64,000 nucleotides of DNA from Paralichthys olivaceus (Eukaryota; Chordata; Actinopteri; Pleuronectiformes; Paralichthyidae): positions 18,253,501 to 18,317,500 of the forward strand of contig NC_091102.1 of the NCBI RefSeq assembly GCF_024713975.1, given 5' to 3'. Shown here piece after piece: positions 35,201 to 48,420 of the stretch. Under the pieces are notes generated by a model. It worked only from the letters and a program-made list of their open reading frames with translations, was not told where the DNA came from and did no database searches. How positions within the stretch are numbered: position 1 is the first letter of the stretch; each line of letters starts with the position of its first letter. The translations under genes were made by a program, and so were the position numbers.

Positions 35201-37784
35201 CAGTAGTACATTAGTTTGTTTTTGTTTGATTCACTGGAGACAAAAAAAGGAGCAGAGTCTCTTATTGACCAGCGCTACGTAATGCGCCTGGATGCAGTGG
35301 CTTTACCAGAGAGGCCACCTGGGTAAAGGCAGAATGAGAGTTTTTCATCACACAAGCCTTAGTGCATTGATCTGAAATATATTTATTTTATTATTTATTG
35401 TTTTTTATTTATTTATTTATTTGTTGTCAGTGTCTTATTCAGACCGTTGGGACCGTCAGGGTATTGGTGTCCAAATAAACGTGTCTATTGACTGAAGGCA
35501 GCTGGCCTTTGGAAAAAAGAAATAATATTTACAGTGGCCTTGCTTTGTGTTGCCAGTTGTCAGTGTAGAAGCATTTTTCATTGCTTTAAGAACTGTAGAC
35601 AATGTGTTGCTGGCTACAAGTAAATCAGACCTATTGTAATTGCACTGCATGAGGCAAAGAATCACTTGAGGGATGTTTCCAAACTCTGGTTTGGATTAAC
35701 TGCAACTCACTGATAGGAGATATTGAGTGTAAGGATAGGGCACTTTCTGTGCTGCCATTATTGAAGTTCTGTGACAGGAGTGCAAAGTGTTGCAAAGTTC
35801 TTTTTTTGTTGTAGTTTAAAAAAAACATGGTGATTTTTTTACTGTCATCTAGGCAAACTCAGCAAATAGGTTCATATCAAAAGTATATTTCTCTAATGAG
35901 CCTATTTGATTTAGATGACAAACCAATAACATGCAACAATGGACAGATAATGATAAATGAAAGAAACAATACATGCGCGTTATAAATTTTTCATCAATTT
36001 TGTCTTTACCTTGGTGTTTGTGAGCTGTCAGGATTAGAAACTCAATCTGCATCAGACAAAAAGGTTGCCGACCTGTTCAGTGTCAATAGCGTCTCACATG
36101 CTTGACCATCCTGTTGACTGGGCTTATGGATCCCTGCAGAATTCCGGACCAAGTCTGAAGCTGATTTCTAGCTCACTCACTGTTTTTTTGTTGGTTGTCA
36201 CCAAATGAAAATTGTATTATGTAATAAAGGTAACACCATAATGTAATGCAATATATTAAAAAGAGTGTCAAGTGGAAGATTTTTGTCTTACCCAAATAAC
36301 AGCTCACCGTTTAGTATGACGGTTGCATGTTAAAAGTTGAGATAAAGAGTCAACAAGATAAAGATTGAGTGGGCTGGATATTTGGTTTCACTTTATTTAG
36401 TGGATCTCTTATGGAGGGGTTGGCATTTTTCCATAATTTCACCCTTTTCAGAACAAATGACCCTGTATTTATACAGTGATGCTAGATGGCATCCATGTTT
36501 GTTTTGGCGTAAGAACATGTGTAGCATCATGTAGGAATTCAGTCATTACTGAGTTCATTGACTCAGTAATTTAGGCTTCTTCTTGGAAAGCAGGCACAAA
36601 TGAGCACAAACACATTTATATAAATTCCTGAGAGAAATTGAAAAAGATACATGGAGGCTGTGATTCGGAGGTAGACAACAAGGCTAACCCAACAATGGTT
36701 CAATGATTGGACAGAGATGTATCTCAAAGTTAAGACTTTGTTTTTCATATTTGCTCTCTAAGATAAGTTATATGTTTTGTCTTTGACAAAAAATCTCTCC
36801 TGCGTGGTCTGTCGGGAGCAAAAGGAAAACTGGAGCAAGTCTTGTCAGTTTTGTGAAAAATCTTTTCAGCCCCACTCATGTCAAAGAAACCCTTGATTGT
36901 CCAGAGGTCACATTAAATCAACAGGACTCACTAAATAAATACTTCAAACCACTTAAAAGCATTTTATCATCTTCTAGTACCTCTGTCTATGTGCAGTCGC
37001 TGCAAAAATAGGTCAAATAAAACAAGGCCTTAGATAAAAGGACACGTTGTACAAAAAGAAAACCAATGCTTAAACAGCCTTCTAATGCTACTGAATGAAA
37101 GATCGGGGGTCTTTATGAAGTTATTCTTAATTTCCCCTTAACCCAGCATTAATAACTTTGTAAAAATTGCACTTATTAACTTATTTCCATAATTTACTGA
37201 CTAATTTTCATTTTTCTGATGAAAAATGTGACTTGATGAATATGTTTCCATCCAAGTTTGACAAGTGAAAAAAAATAGATCAAATTAGGGGAACAAATCT
37301 GCACACTCATCAAATGAGTTTTTGCAATGTTAGATACCGGTCATGCAAGGCTGTTGTCAGCTTTCCTGTAACCAATTTTTTGCAACAGCAAGCTCAGACA
37401 TTTCTTATCTGTTTTGAAATGCCTCCTAGTTTCAAGAAAAAGAGTTACATAGTCATAGTGTTGTTTAAGATTTATTAGTTTATCGTCTGAAAAATCTTAA
37501 TCCCAAACTGTGCATTTCTTCTCTATGTATGCCTGATTGTTAAGATCTATTGTCCTCATATTAAGGGGAAACATTGGTTTTGCCTGGCAAGCCCACGCAA
37601 ACTCTACCCCACCCACTAAATTAGGCTTTACTGGAGTTTTCATTGGCATTTATCAGATTCAGTGTTGACTCATTGTACTGTACAAGCATTTGAAAGAACA
37701 GTCATCAACCTTGAGGGCTTTGCTGTCTCTTTGAGAACAGCATGCTCTAATTCCAATACTTGTATCTACAATCTGCAGTTTCAA
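35201..37784. other. Intronic stretch without recognised gene
   Basis: Has ATTT-rich low complexity at 35378-35422. No gene or defined repeat seen otherwise. Confidence 0.4.
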
Positions 37785-38423
37785 CTAAAGGCTGCTGCAC
37801 ACTAGAGAATTATTGGGCCGAATTTAGACCCGATTTGCCCCTTCAGACAATCGTGGAGATGTTTCAGACTGGAGGTCAGTCTGTGCCGATTATCTGCTCA
37901 AATAATCCTGAAGTGCGAGTGGTTTACAAAATAATTGTAACGCTACCAATTATTCGGAGCCTCCTCAATCTCTAATCGTAAATATAAAACAGGTTGGATA
38001 TTTACAAAAATCGGCTCCAACAGCTTGCAGAATGTATAGGCCTTCTCAGCGATGATTCTTTTTTTTTAACTGCAAGACAGAAAACATGACGTCGACTGGA
38101 TGTTTATTTTTCTTCTGGAGTCATGTTCAATCATGCAGAAGGTGGCAGTAATGCGCTTAACAGTTGTTTGCCAACTGCAACAAAAACTGAGGAAGAAGAC
38201 TTTGCTCTTTTCTGTGAGATTTCAAGTCTCTGGAAATTTCCACTGTGAAATCCTTTCCGACAGATGCTGAGTGTGTGGTCTGACGTTCTGGCCTAATTGT
38301 CCAGTGTGTGCCATCTGAAGATTATGAAATTAAAAATCTGTTGAATTTTTCATTATGTCTGTGGTCTCCTACGTTTTTAAAATTGGTCAAGAGTTGAAAA
38401 TCCTCTAGTGTGCAAGAGCCCTA
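37785..38423. mobile_element. hAT-like MITE
   Basis: The left end AGGCTGCTGCACACTAGAGA and the inverted right end GGGCTCTTGCACACTAGAGG match over most of 20 bp. Flanking 8-mers AGTTTCAA (37777-37784) and AGGTTCTA (38424-38431) match at 6 of 8, fitting a decayed 8-bp target duplication. About 639 bp, no transposase. Superfamily inferred from ends and target length. Confidence 0.65.
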
Positions 38424-41400
38424 AGGTTCTACAGGCCGAAGCCCTGCATTCTCCATTTGACCCTGCCTTCATTGCTCTATGCTTGAACCATCTGAGGAGA
38501 AACATCTGAATCATCTGAGACCTTTTCACATGGATGATGACTCCTAATGACAAGGACATAGTGTTCTAGCTCAACCTGTGCCTCTGGCAGGCCTTAATCA
38601 TCTGGTTCTTCCCATGTCTTCCATGTGTCACTGCTTCAATAGTTCAACATCGTGACTTCATGCTGTTTTGGGAGACAGTCCTTGCTGTTTAGTCCCACAC
38701 CCACAGATTGGTAATTATTTTTTAATCAGATGATGAGGATTTAGTGCCAAACATTAAGACAGAATTCTCTCTTAGATGTAATCCACATTTAGTGAATTCC
38801 TCCAGCGTTTTAAGACAAAATCTGCTCATTTCTGCTGTTAGAGGAAGATCTGCCTGTTTTAGATATAAGAACAGACAAATCATCAAATATAGAACCACAA
38901 TATTTAATTATGTGAGAACATATGTATGGTGGGTTGATATCATTCTCACTTCTCCTCTTAAATTAGTTTTTTTTAAACTGAAAGGAAAACTAATGGAAAT
39001 TGCAATAGCAAAAGATAAATAAAATATAGTCTACTGATATATTTATAATCTTTTGTGAAACTTTGTGAATTATATATAGCACATGTACATATTCTGTCCA
39101 GCCTATGATCAGCATACGGAATGCCAAGGTAATCCTATTTAATTAAATTCAAACCTTTCAGAACTTGACTCATGCTTAAAGTGCATTCAGTGATGACATC
39201 ACTCAGATCTCCCCGGGAGAGCTGGAGACATTTTCAAGTTGAAAAGGTCGCGTTGGCTGCTCAGCCTCTGTATGACCCTGGCAAGAATGAATTACTGTTC
39301 ATACTTTGTTTTTTAAATGTATTTATTTTATTCCTATTTTTACACAATAGTGTGACAATCAACCAAGAGAACTGTTAAGTCTGGATTATTGTTTAGTGTC
39401 ATGTATGAAGCACATTGTTTAATCATTTTATTAATTAGCCAGTACAATGCCCTTGCCATAACATTTTTCAAAATACTGGATGTTACTGGATCAATAAAAA
39501 TAGATTTTTTCCCTTCCCACAAAGTCAATACATACACTTTTGCATTTGCACTTTAGACCTTTGGCATGTTCACAGTTTTTCCAGACCTCTGACACATCGA
39601 AATGGAGCAACGCTCTGCCGTATCATTGGAAACACCGCAGACAATGAAATATTTATCTCAGTGACAATGGCCGAGGTCTGACTTGTGTCCACAGCTCAGT
39701 GATGACTCTTATTATAATATTAATTTTCCATCCACTTGTTTGTAGTCTGTGGAACGCTAACAGGAGCACAGACAATGATGACAGCCTTTATGATTTATGA
39801 GGCCAATGTTTGATCGCTCAGTGGCAGAGATAATTTGGATTGTGGTTAGTCAGCCAATGACTTTGACTTTTGTGTGTGTGTCGGTATCTGCATTTCCTTA
39901 CAAATGCATCCCCTACCCCTTCCTTGCAGTCAAACCAGAAGCCACCATAAACTCCAAGATGAAAGCTTTCTGATTGATTGCTCGGTGACAGTTATATGTG
40001 CTCTGTCATCACTGGGCACTTTTATGTCCACTCAGAGAGGTGTGGCCAAGCATCTCTGCATACGATATTGGCACAATTTTGCGTCCTTGAGGCAACTTTT
40101 AAGGAGTTTAATTGAAAGTTGGCTTCGGTACCACTGCAGCTAGAGCAGCAGTTCCACCAGATGTACCATCAGAAACTATAACTCTCATGTAATGTGTTAT
40201 TCCATTAAGGGTATTTTCAAACCTGTTGTTAGTTTGTTCCTGTCTGAATCAGTGGATGAGTTAAGAAGCTTGGTGCATTCCCTCCTTGGCTCTGTTACCT
40301 TTCACCAAATTAAAGTAAACCATATTGCAATACTGAAAGACACATGAGGACATTACTTGGGTAAATGAGGACAAGACCGACATGGAACTGCACTCAGCTT
40401 GGCTGTGGGACAGACTATAGATATACTGTCTCGACCTGTAGATTGTGATATATCTGAGTGTTTTGAGGGGTTATTCTCTTTTAAGCTACTTCACCTTATC
40501 TTCAAATATGAGGAAGTGTAAAAGTAATTCTGGGACATGACATGACATCTTAAATTTCATTAATTATGTTCTTTAAAAGGTCTAAATTGAACTTGAATTG
40601 CATTAAGCTTATATGCATTTACAAGTATGCAGTATTGCTTATTAGCAGTCTATGTTTGCAGTGTGTGCATGTATGTAGACAACTATGACTGCATTAGTGT
40701 GATACAGAAGGAATTTTAAAAGTGATGATTCTCAGGCAAATATAAATAGTTATATGGAGCATATTCTACTGTAAATGCCACTGTACTAAATTACTCCTTG
40801 TCTTTGATGTTTTGAATTCTTGTTTTATTTGTCCTTTTTGTCAAGCATGTCAAAACAGCTGTTTTGAAAGGTGCTATAAGTTATTATCAGTATTTATGTA
40901 CATTTAATTGTGATGGACAAAATAGAAATGATGATAACCTCAAAATGCTAAAATGTGTCCATGATGTTTGTGTCGACAAGGAGTGTCAGGAGTGAGATTT
41001 TGACACTGATTGCGGCAGTGGGGTGCTAATGGTTTTGACGCACCTCGCTTGCCTCCGTGATCTGTGTGTCACAGCAGCTGCTTCGACTGCTGACCATGTT
41101 GATAAGTGTAAGCAGGCCACATACCCGTGAACCTTCCTCTGTGAAGTAAAGATCTTGTCAGGTCTGCACAAAGATACAAGGTGGGTTGATTCAGTAGTCG
41201 TAAAATTGATTCAGCAGTCGTAAATCACCATCACGTGCACGGCTGCAATATTGTATGCCCACACATGTTTGAAGCTCAGCGTGATGTTTACATAACTACA
41301 GCTGAAGATGGAAATAAACACAGCCACAGTTCATTTGCATGCAGTGCTGCTATGACCTAATACTGGGCTGTTTTAATGTGTCTGCAGAAGCATGTGAGTT

Positions 41401-41904
41401 GAAGAAACCATTAAAAACAGAAAATGTGGATGCTGCTGTCGTTTTACAATTAACCAGACCAGCTGTAAGCTACAATATGTCAGAGCAAAACAGTAGTGAA
41501 ATCACGTGAAGAAAAAAAACACAGTTTCATCCTGTCTTGGCATGTATTCTGATGTTGCAGTGCTGAACAGATTCCAGAGCACAGCACAGCAGCATCTCTT
41601 TATTCGCCACAGTTTTGTTTGAATCAAAGTAGCTTAAATTGTCAAATAGAATTCAGTAGTTGAAGACAAGAAGGTCCAGTGTATCTTGCTCCATCCTCTG
41701 TGTGAGCCCAATAAAGCAGTATTCAACAGAGGTAATGTTTTCACCTGATTCTCCCAGATGTTAAATCACAATTGTAGTTTTCTTTGCCGCAGTGGTCAAT
41801 TGTGTAATCATAAATCAGGTTTAGTGTTAATTTGTGAAACTTTTTATTCCATCTATTGCAAAGAACCTACCCTCCCAATTACTTTTCTCATTATTGTTTT
41901 TTAG
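38424..41904. other. Intronic stretch without recognised gene
   Basis: No exon supported. The part at 39590-39850 has the balanced, motif-rich composition of conserved non-coding elements, but this is only an impression. Confidence 0.35.
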
Positions 41905-42180
41905 TGCGCGGCATGGTGGTGCGAGCATTACCACAGTCCTGGTTTGAATCCCTTGTTGTCTCTGTGTGGAGTTTGGATGATCTCCCCGTGTCTGTGTGGG
42001 TTTTCTCCAGATACACCAGCGTCCTCTCAAAGTCGAAAAACATGCAGATTATGGTTAGATTATTTGACACTATAAATTGTCCACAATGTCTGATTGTGAG
42101 CCTGAATGGTTGTTTGTCTATTTATGCTGGCCCTGCTATATGCAAAAGATATGCAGCACAGAAAATGGATGGATGGATTT
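41905..42180 (+). mobile_element. V-SINE-type SINE, copy 1
   Basis: A tRNA-like head (GCGCGGCATGGTGGTGCGAG, then GTCCTGGTTTGAATCCC as B box) is followed by the conserved centre CTGTGTGGAGTTTGGATGAT and CTCCCCGTGTCTGTGTGGGT. After these come AAAAACATGCAGATTATGGT and a 3' ATGGATGGATGGAT tail. This order is typical of the V-SINE group in fish. A second, more decayed copy is at 61267-61500. Confidence 0.8.
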
Positions 42181-45100
42181 TTGTATCTTTTCTTTTTGAT
42201 TATCAGCAAAAAGAAGAATTCTCATGCCTGCTATCGGAAGGTGCAATAAAGAATAACAAACTAGCCTTTATCTTTTAATAACTTAATTCAAATGCATGCA
42301 TTTGTGTTAGTCGGCTTCTGGAGCTCAATTTGTTATTCTTTTTGGAATACCCTCTTAGCTTGCCACTTGTCATGGCTGAGTAGGAAACAATAGACAGCTG
42401 AGTGCAGCCTCATTTGACTTATCCTCTGAGAATCTAGTTCATATAGCCTATAGACCTGGCTAATAAATCCCTGCAGCTCATACAAACAGCTACACTTTAT
42501 TGATACTGTTTACAGGCTTGTTATACATGTTCTCCTATTGCAGCTAAGAGCAGATATTGCTTTGAGGCACAAATAGAAGTTCTGTGTGTGTTTGGCTCCT
42601 GGCTGAGGCAGCACAGTGCAGTTCACTAATTGATATTAATTGATTTAATTATCATTCATGTGTTTACACGTTGTAATTAGAATCGAATGGTTGTCCCTGT
42701 GTCACAACCCCACAGCCAGGGAGCACGCCTCGATCATGGTCGCTGGACATAAATGATGTATAGTGCTTGGCACCATGGTGTGTTATTATTTCCTCCGAGA
42801 GTTTGGTCACTTTTGGTTTCATGCGTTATTGTCGCGTCACAGAATTTGTTTATTCCCTCTGGTCCTGATTTAAAAAATAAATAAAAATAAACCCTCTTCC
42901 CCTGTTTTCATCTAATTGATTTTCATCTAATTAATTCTGTGGAGAATGATAGCTTTTTTTTTCTTTTTTTTTTTACTGTGTCCTGGTATTTTCACAATTT
43001 CACCAAATTGCCCAAGGGTGTTCTCCATTCTTTGTCCATGTGTCACAAGTGATATCTCAGACACGGCTGACTGGACTTTGAAAGCACTTGGAGGAATGAT
43101 GCATTTTATCATCACATGTTGGGATTTAAAAAAAAGCCTGTGGCCATAATAGGAGAAGTGGTTGAGACATTCTTATACCATGTGTATGCTCTTTCTCAGC
43201 AACTCCCTCCATACAGCTATATATGCTCTTTAACTTCATAGAACCACACTGTAAAAAAAGATTGTTTTAAATGCTCCTCTGTAGCAGTGAGTGTGAAATG
43301 TTGAACTCGAGTGCCAACGAAGCATTGCTGAATGACCTTTCTCATCTGCAGTTTGCCTGCTCGACACGTTGACCATTTTATTTAGCTTTTCTTTTTTTTT
43401 CTTCCTCTTTGCTTTGAAAAGCATTGTTACTAATGGGGAGATGTTTGTGTTCTTTTTAAGCCAGAATAACCAGACTCGATTGTGTCATGTCAAAAGCAGC
43501 TTGTGTTCCTATTGGCTTGAATTTGTGATACCCATCCAAAATATGACTTGAATATTTTCTTATGACTGTTCAGTGACAGCCTAATTAGTGTCACAAACAG
43601 CCACCTCTTTTTTCCTCTACTTTTAGCTACACTTTACGGAAGGGGATGAAAATAAAAGCACATATGGTACATCAACCACGACGATGACAACAAACAAAAA
43701 CGGGCAGCGAGGGAATGACTGGATGCCTAGGACTCAGACAGAAGGGGCTCCATTTCACAGACTTCAGACACTAAAGTATGCAAAATTTGGGGTAAACAGG
43801 CTAAAAATAAACGCTGCCATGGCGATGGCAGAAGATTTGTGTTTATCTATGCAGATGCAGTGTAACAGGGAAGTAATTGCTAAACACATTAAAACTTGGG
43901 ATGTAGTTGCTTTTATTCCACTTGCAAAACAAAGTTGCGCAGCTCTGTCAAACACGGTCTCATTGTCGTACATATTTTAATTTCATTATTGATCTTATGC
44001 TGCACTCGAAAGGCAGCGGCCAACAGTAGTATTCAAGTTTGAGGAGTCATGACTCAGTGACAGGGAGTGACATTCCCCTTCAAGCAATTGAATCATCAAC
44101 ACTGCTGAATCAGAGTTCCCATTCGTGGGTAGCAAAATAAAAATGAAGCACACTTGGTTACAGAATCGTAATTCACCACCACAATGGATTGTAGAAAATC
44201 TTCCCTCTGCAGCTGCTGACTCTGATATCATGCAGCAAACGATAGTGTTAAAAATGCACACACACACATGCAGACAGAAGCAAACACTTAAGCACAGAGA
44301 ACAAGGAAATATTTCTCCGCATTGTGAATGAGTAGCTACGGCTGAATGGTTGAGTGTGTCCTCTGTCTCTGTGAGGTCGACAGCCCAGTGAAGATTAGGA
44401 GGAAGCACATCAAATGAATGTGAAAAGAAGAAAGAAAAGAGGAGAAAAGCTGATGGCTCAGGAAAACCTGCAGTATTACACTTGCTTTCAGGGAATTATC
44501 TCTGTAGGGTCTGAGTGTGGACATGAAGACACATACATAAAATATCCCCAGGCCTGAGTATGTAATTAAATCTCCCATTCTGATCAGTGGTTTGTAGTTA
44601 CTGGTGGTTGCTGTTTTTGCGGTTTATAATCTTACCTTTTCACCTGCTTAATGCTCCAAAATGGTTGCACGTTTAAAATGGAATATGCCCTCATGTTGTG
44701 TCAAAAAGGTTCAAACACAGACTTTGAAACTTTCGTCATTAAGTTTTCAGAACAGGTTAGATTTGTTTTGTTTGATGTTTTCATTTCCAGAGTTTCAGAT
44801 AGTTGTTTGGGATCAATTGGATATATAAATTTGCTTTCTGTTTTTTTTCAATGCTGGTAACATAAAACTGGACCACTGACGGATTAAGAAGCGATCAGGA
44901 TCACACCTCCTTGATCAGAAGATGGAATAGTCTTTGTTCTGACTGGGTCTCAGGATTGGATGGACCCAATGTTTTCTCTTTCTGTTTTCAAGAAGTGAGA
45001 GGACCTCAAAATGATCTTCAATGCTCAACTCCATTCTATCTCTGCCTGTGTATTTCGGAAAGGAAAGAACAATACAACGCATTGGACTCAGTATACAAGG

Positions 45101-47559
45101 TTTCTGTGCGTGATGATTTTTATTGCAAACGCCTCCGCATATTAAAAAAATGCAGACTTGGTGAGAAAAGACCTTAACACCAGTCTTTTTCTGTTTTGTG
45201 CCTTGACACGTTTACGGCAGTTGTGAAATCCCTTTAAAGCTCTTAATAATGTCAAAGGGCCTGTTGTCTACTGCATGCAGAACCCTACTCAAGAAAGCCT
45301 GTGTCACTGACTGGTGGCCGCTGCATTTGGCAAGAAACGCAAGGGTGGGGTTGAGTTGTAAAAGGAAGCTGTTAAAGAGACCGAAAATAGTAGTCTCCCA
45401 GACATGCGTCACTACAGCCAGGCCACAGCTCGGCTCCCTGCTCCTTCTCCCTTGCTGGTTTCCATATGTTCAGCTGGCACTGTGTTTCACAGTGTCAAAG
45501 CTCCCATGTAGATGATCACATCTCCCTCTCAAGGTCTTGACTATAATCAGAATCATTCCTTATCCAGTAAAAGTTTTATCTTATTGACCTTAAAGCAGTT
45601 GCCCTGTCTATTAATAATGGAGAAATATCACCCACCACTCTAACTTTCCCTTCATTTTTCTATCCAGCCCACAATTGTACTGTGATGACGTCAGCGTTGT
45701 GTTAGAGGGTTTGCACGCATTTAAAAAAAACATTGTATACCAGCTAATGTAGGTGTTAAAGAGGTATTACAGCAAACATTTTATTTAAGAAAAGTAAAAC
45801 TTATCAATACTATAAGAACTTTTATAGACAGAAGATACAAATCTCTCCAGTTATATTGACAAATTAAGCAAATAGAATTTGTTGTGATTCTGAACTACTA
45901 TCCCCAGTTTATGTTCTCTTTATTTTCAAATATCTGCCCATCCTGTTCATGCTGTTCTGTCTGAATACAGTTGGCCAACATTGATCTTGATTGCCTTGAA
46001 AGCATCAGAGCACACTTGGTTATTGTTTCCAGCAGGGCCCATCCCCTCTGCTTAAGAGCCGCTAACCTACACCAACTGTCTCGTAAGATAATGTTGCCCT
46101 GCTGTTGTTGGTTGTGGAATGATGCTGTTTGGGATAGGATTGATATAATGATAGGATTGGTATGTGGTTGTATAATATCAAAGGATGTGGTTTGCATTAG
46201 CTTTACTTCATTCCAAAAAAATCTCCATATCTGTGTCTGCATCTGCTCTGCGGGATAGCCTGCACTATGAAAAAGGAAGATATGATTTGTATTTCCTTGT
46301 TTGTTCAATGAAATGCAAGTTTTCAGACCTTTTAGGCAGTGTCAAATCGTTCCTCTTGTGGAAGCTACAAAAAAACACACTGCTTCAAACTCTGCCCTCG
46401 ACTCTGACATCTGTGTTGACCTATCACTTTAGTAAACAGTTCAATCCAAATTGATGCTTCTGGCATTTGGCAGCAATCCCAAAGTTAAGCATTTAGAAAA
46501 GAATAAAAGTAACAATTGTGCTCATGAAAGGCAACTCCTGCCTCATGCAATGGAAGTAGAGTAAGAATACGACCCCTGCTAGGTTCATCTTTCATACTGT
46601 ATGGTTGCATATTCTTACACAAAACATATTCATTAAGTTTGAATTGCATATAGTTGTGCAAATATAGACACACTTAAAAGAAGAGAAGATAAAGCAGGGG
46701 CAAAGGAGAGAGAAGTGTCCTCTAATTAGTTTTTCAGCTTGAATGCATTATCACGCAAGTATTATTTGTCTCAGGCGACTGCACAGACCTCTGTACCCTC
46801 ACAGCTTGTGGTGTACCTCTCCTCCTGCTCTCCCCTGTCTCTGCTCTCTGGAAATCTTTTTTTTTTTTTAACTTCCTGAGGTGAGGCCACCTGTGCTGCT
46901 CAAACTATAAAAAATATCCAGCCTGAGGCCCTCAGTTTTCTGCTGTCACACATTATTTTAAATGCAGTTTGATGAGCTGTCATAGAGACATGAGTAATGG
47001 ACAGGGGATTGTGTCATTGGGACACGGTGATGACTCTGAATGAAATGTGTCCAAATGAGAGATTTCAGCCCTTCAGAATTTGATGTGTTTTGAATGCACG
47101 GGATGACAAACACAATTATAGTAAATCATCAAGGATGGAGGATCAAACTTTTCCTGTTTGCTTGATTTAAGCTTGTTAGCTTCATAGTCTTCATTTCTCT
47201 ATTATTGAGTTAATGTTTTTGCTCAGACGCAGCAATTGATTAAGCCCATGTTTGAACCAGATTGTTCTGTTTTACCTCCAGTTCAGGTCAGGACCTCATT
47301 TGTCTGTGTTTACTTGTGGTAGTGCAGGAAGAGTGAGTGCTAAACCCTCCAGGCCACAAAGGATGTCGGCTAACCGAACCCATCTGTTTGCCCCCATGCA
47401 CAAAAACTCAACATTGAGTCGAAACCAGTTTCAGTGTTGAAACAGACTGAAACAGACAACCAGTGTAAATTTCCGCAACTTTAAATGTTACCTGTCATGC
47501 TGGCAGAATGCCTCTACAAGGTCCATCTGCTTGTTTGTCTAGCGCCACTGTAGTGTAGG
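42181..47559. other. Intronic stretch without recognised gene
   Basis: Homopolymer T runs near 42955 and 43390 only. An ATTA-rich block at 42620-42690 could be regulatory. No gene could be supported, though several random ORFs of 60-140 codons occur. Confidence 0.35.
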
Positions 47560-48420
47560 TCAAGATTGAAATATCTCAACGACTATAAGGTGGTTTGCCA
47601 TAAAATGTTGGACAGACATTTACGCTATGGCTGTAAATTTTTCATAGAATCAAGTTTGACACAGAATTTATTAGCATGTATTTGAATACCCCATTTACGT
47701 CATGTGTTGTGTGTTTTCCGTTTCTTCACTTGGGTGGACAGCTAACTGGTGAGCCCTCTGATTTGTCTGTAAGGCAGCTGCTTTGTACAAAGTGGACAAA
47801 CAGCATTACCTTTGTTAGTCACTTTCCCGTCTACGATGAAGGACAAAAATACCTTTAACTTATCAGATGCTTTGGTGTCGTGACATTCCACTCAGGGACA
47901 AAACAACATAACATTACTGGTTTTCTTTAAATTAAGGGGGCGTGCAATAGGTCAAGGTAACAGTAAGCGCCCTCTGCCGGAGTGAGTGGCAAACTACTTC
48001 AGAAGTAGTATATGTCAACGCACTATATTTAACTATATTTAATAATTACAGAAATCTTGGGTTGTTTGTTTGACTTGCATATTAGAAGAACTAGCGCTGT
48101 GTAGTACTATCGTGTGTTAATGGTAACGTCGGGTCGATTACAACAGATTTTTTTGTCCTGAGTTGAGCTTGACTGAAAAAAACAGACTTAACAGATCCTT
48201 TTGCAGCAGTGTTGGCACAGCTTCACCCTTCTGATGAATAATTTAATGGTTTTTAATGCAGTAACACCAAGTAAACAACTTAATTTGTCCAATATTTCTA
48301 TGACCAAATACCCTAAAAACCACACATCACATCAGACTCAGATGTACTTTTTGTTTAGAGGTAACTAGGAAATCTTAGCATACTAGTAAACTACCCTAAG
48401 GTGGAATTGCGGGTGGGTGT
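47560..48420 (+). repeat. Interrupted dispersed fish repeat
   Basis: The left piece GATTGAAATATCTCAACGAC, with TTTGCCATAAAATGTTGGAC (47564-47620), and the right piece AATTTGTCCAATATTTCTAT, with GACCAAATACCC and TGTACTTTTTGTTTAG (48280-48370), follow the order of one repeat I recall from fish introns. The middle (about 47640-48240) does not fit and may be an insertion or decay. Class unknown. Confidence 0.4.

Noticed and set aside
43995-44408. 137-codon minus-strand ORF, and similar ORFs at 41856-42278, 45898-46308, 50178-50585 and 55720-56154
   Set aside because: No domain, no codon bias apparent by eye, and partly over repeats. Lengths of this order are expected by chance in 64 kb.
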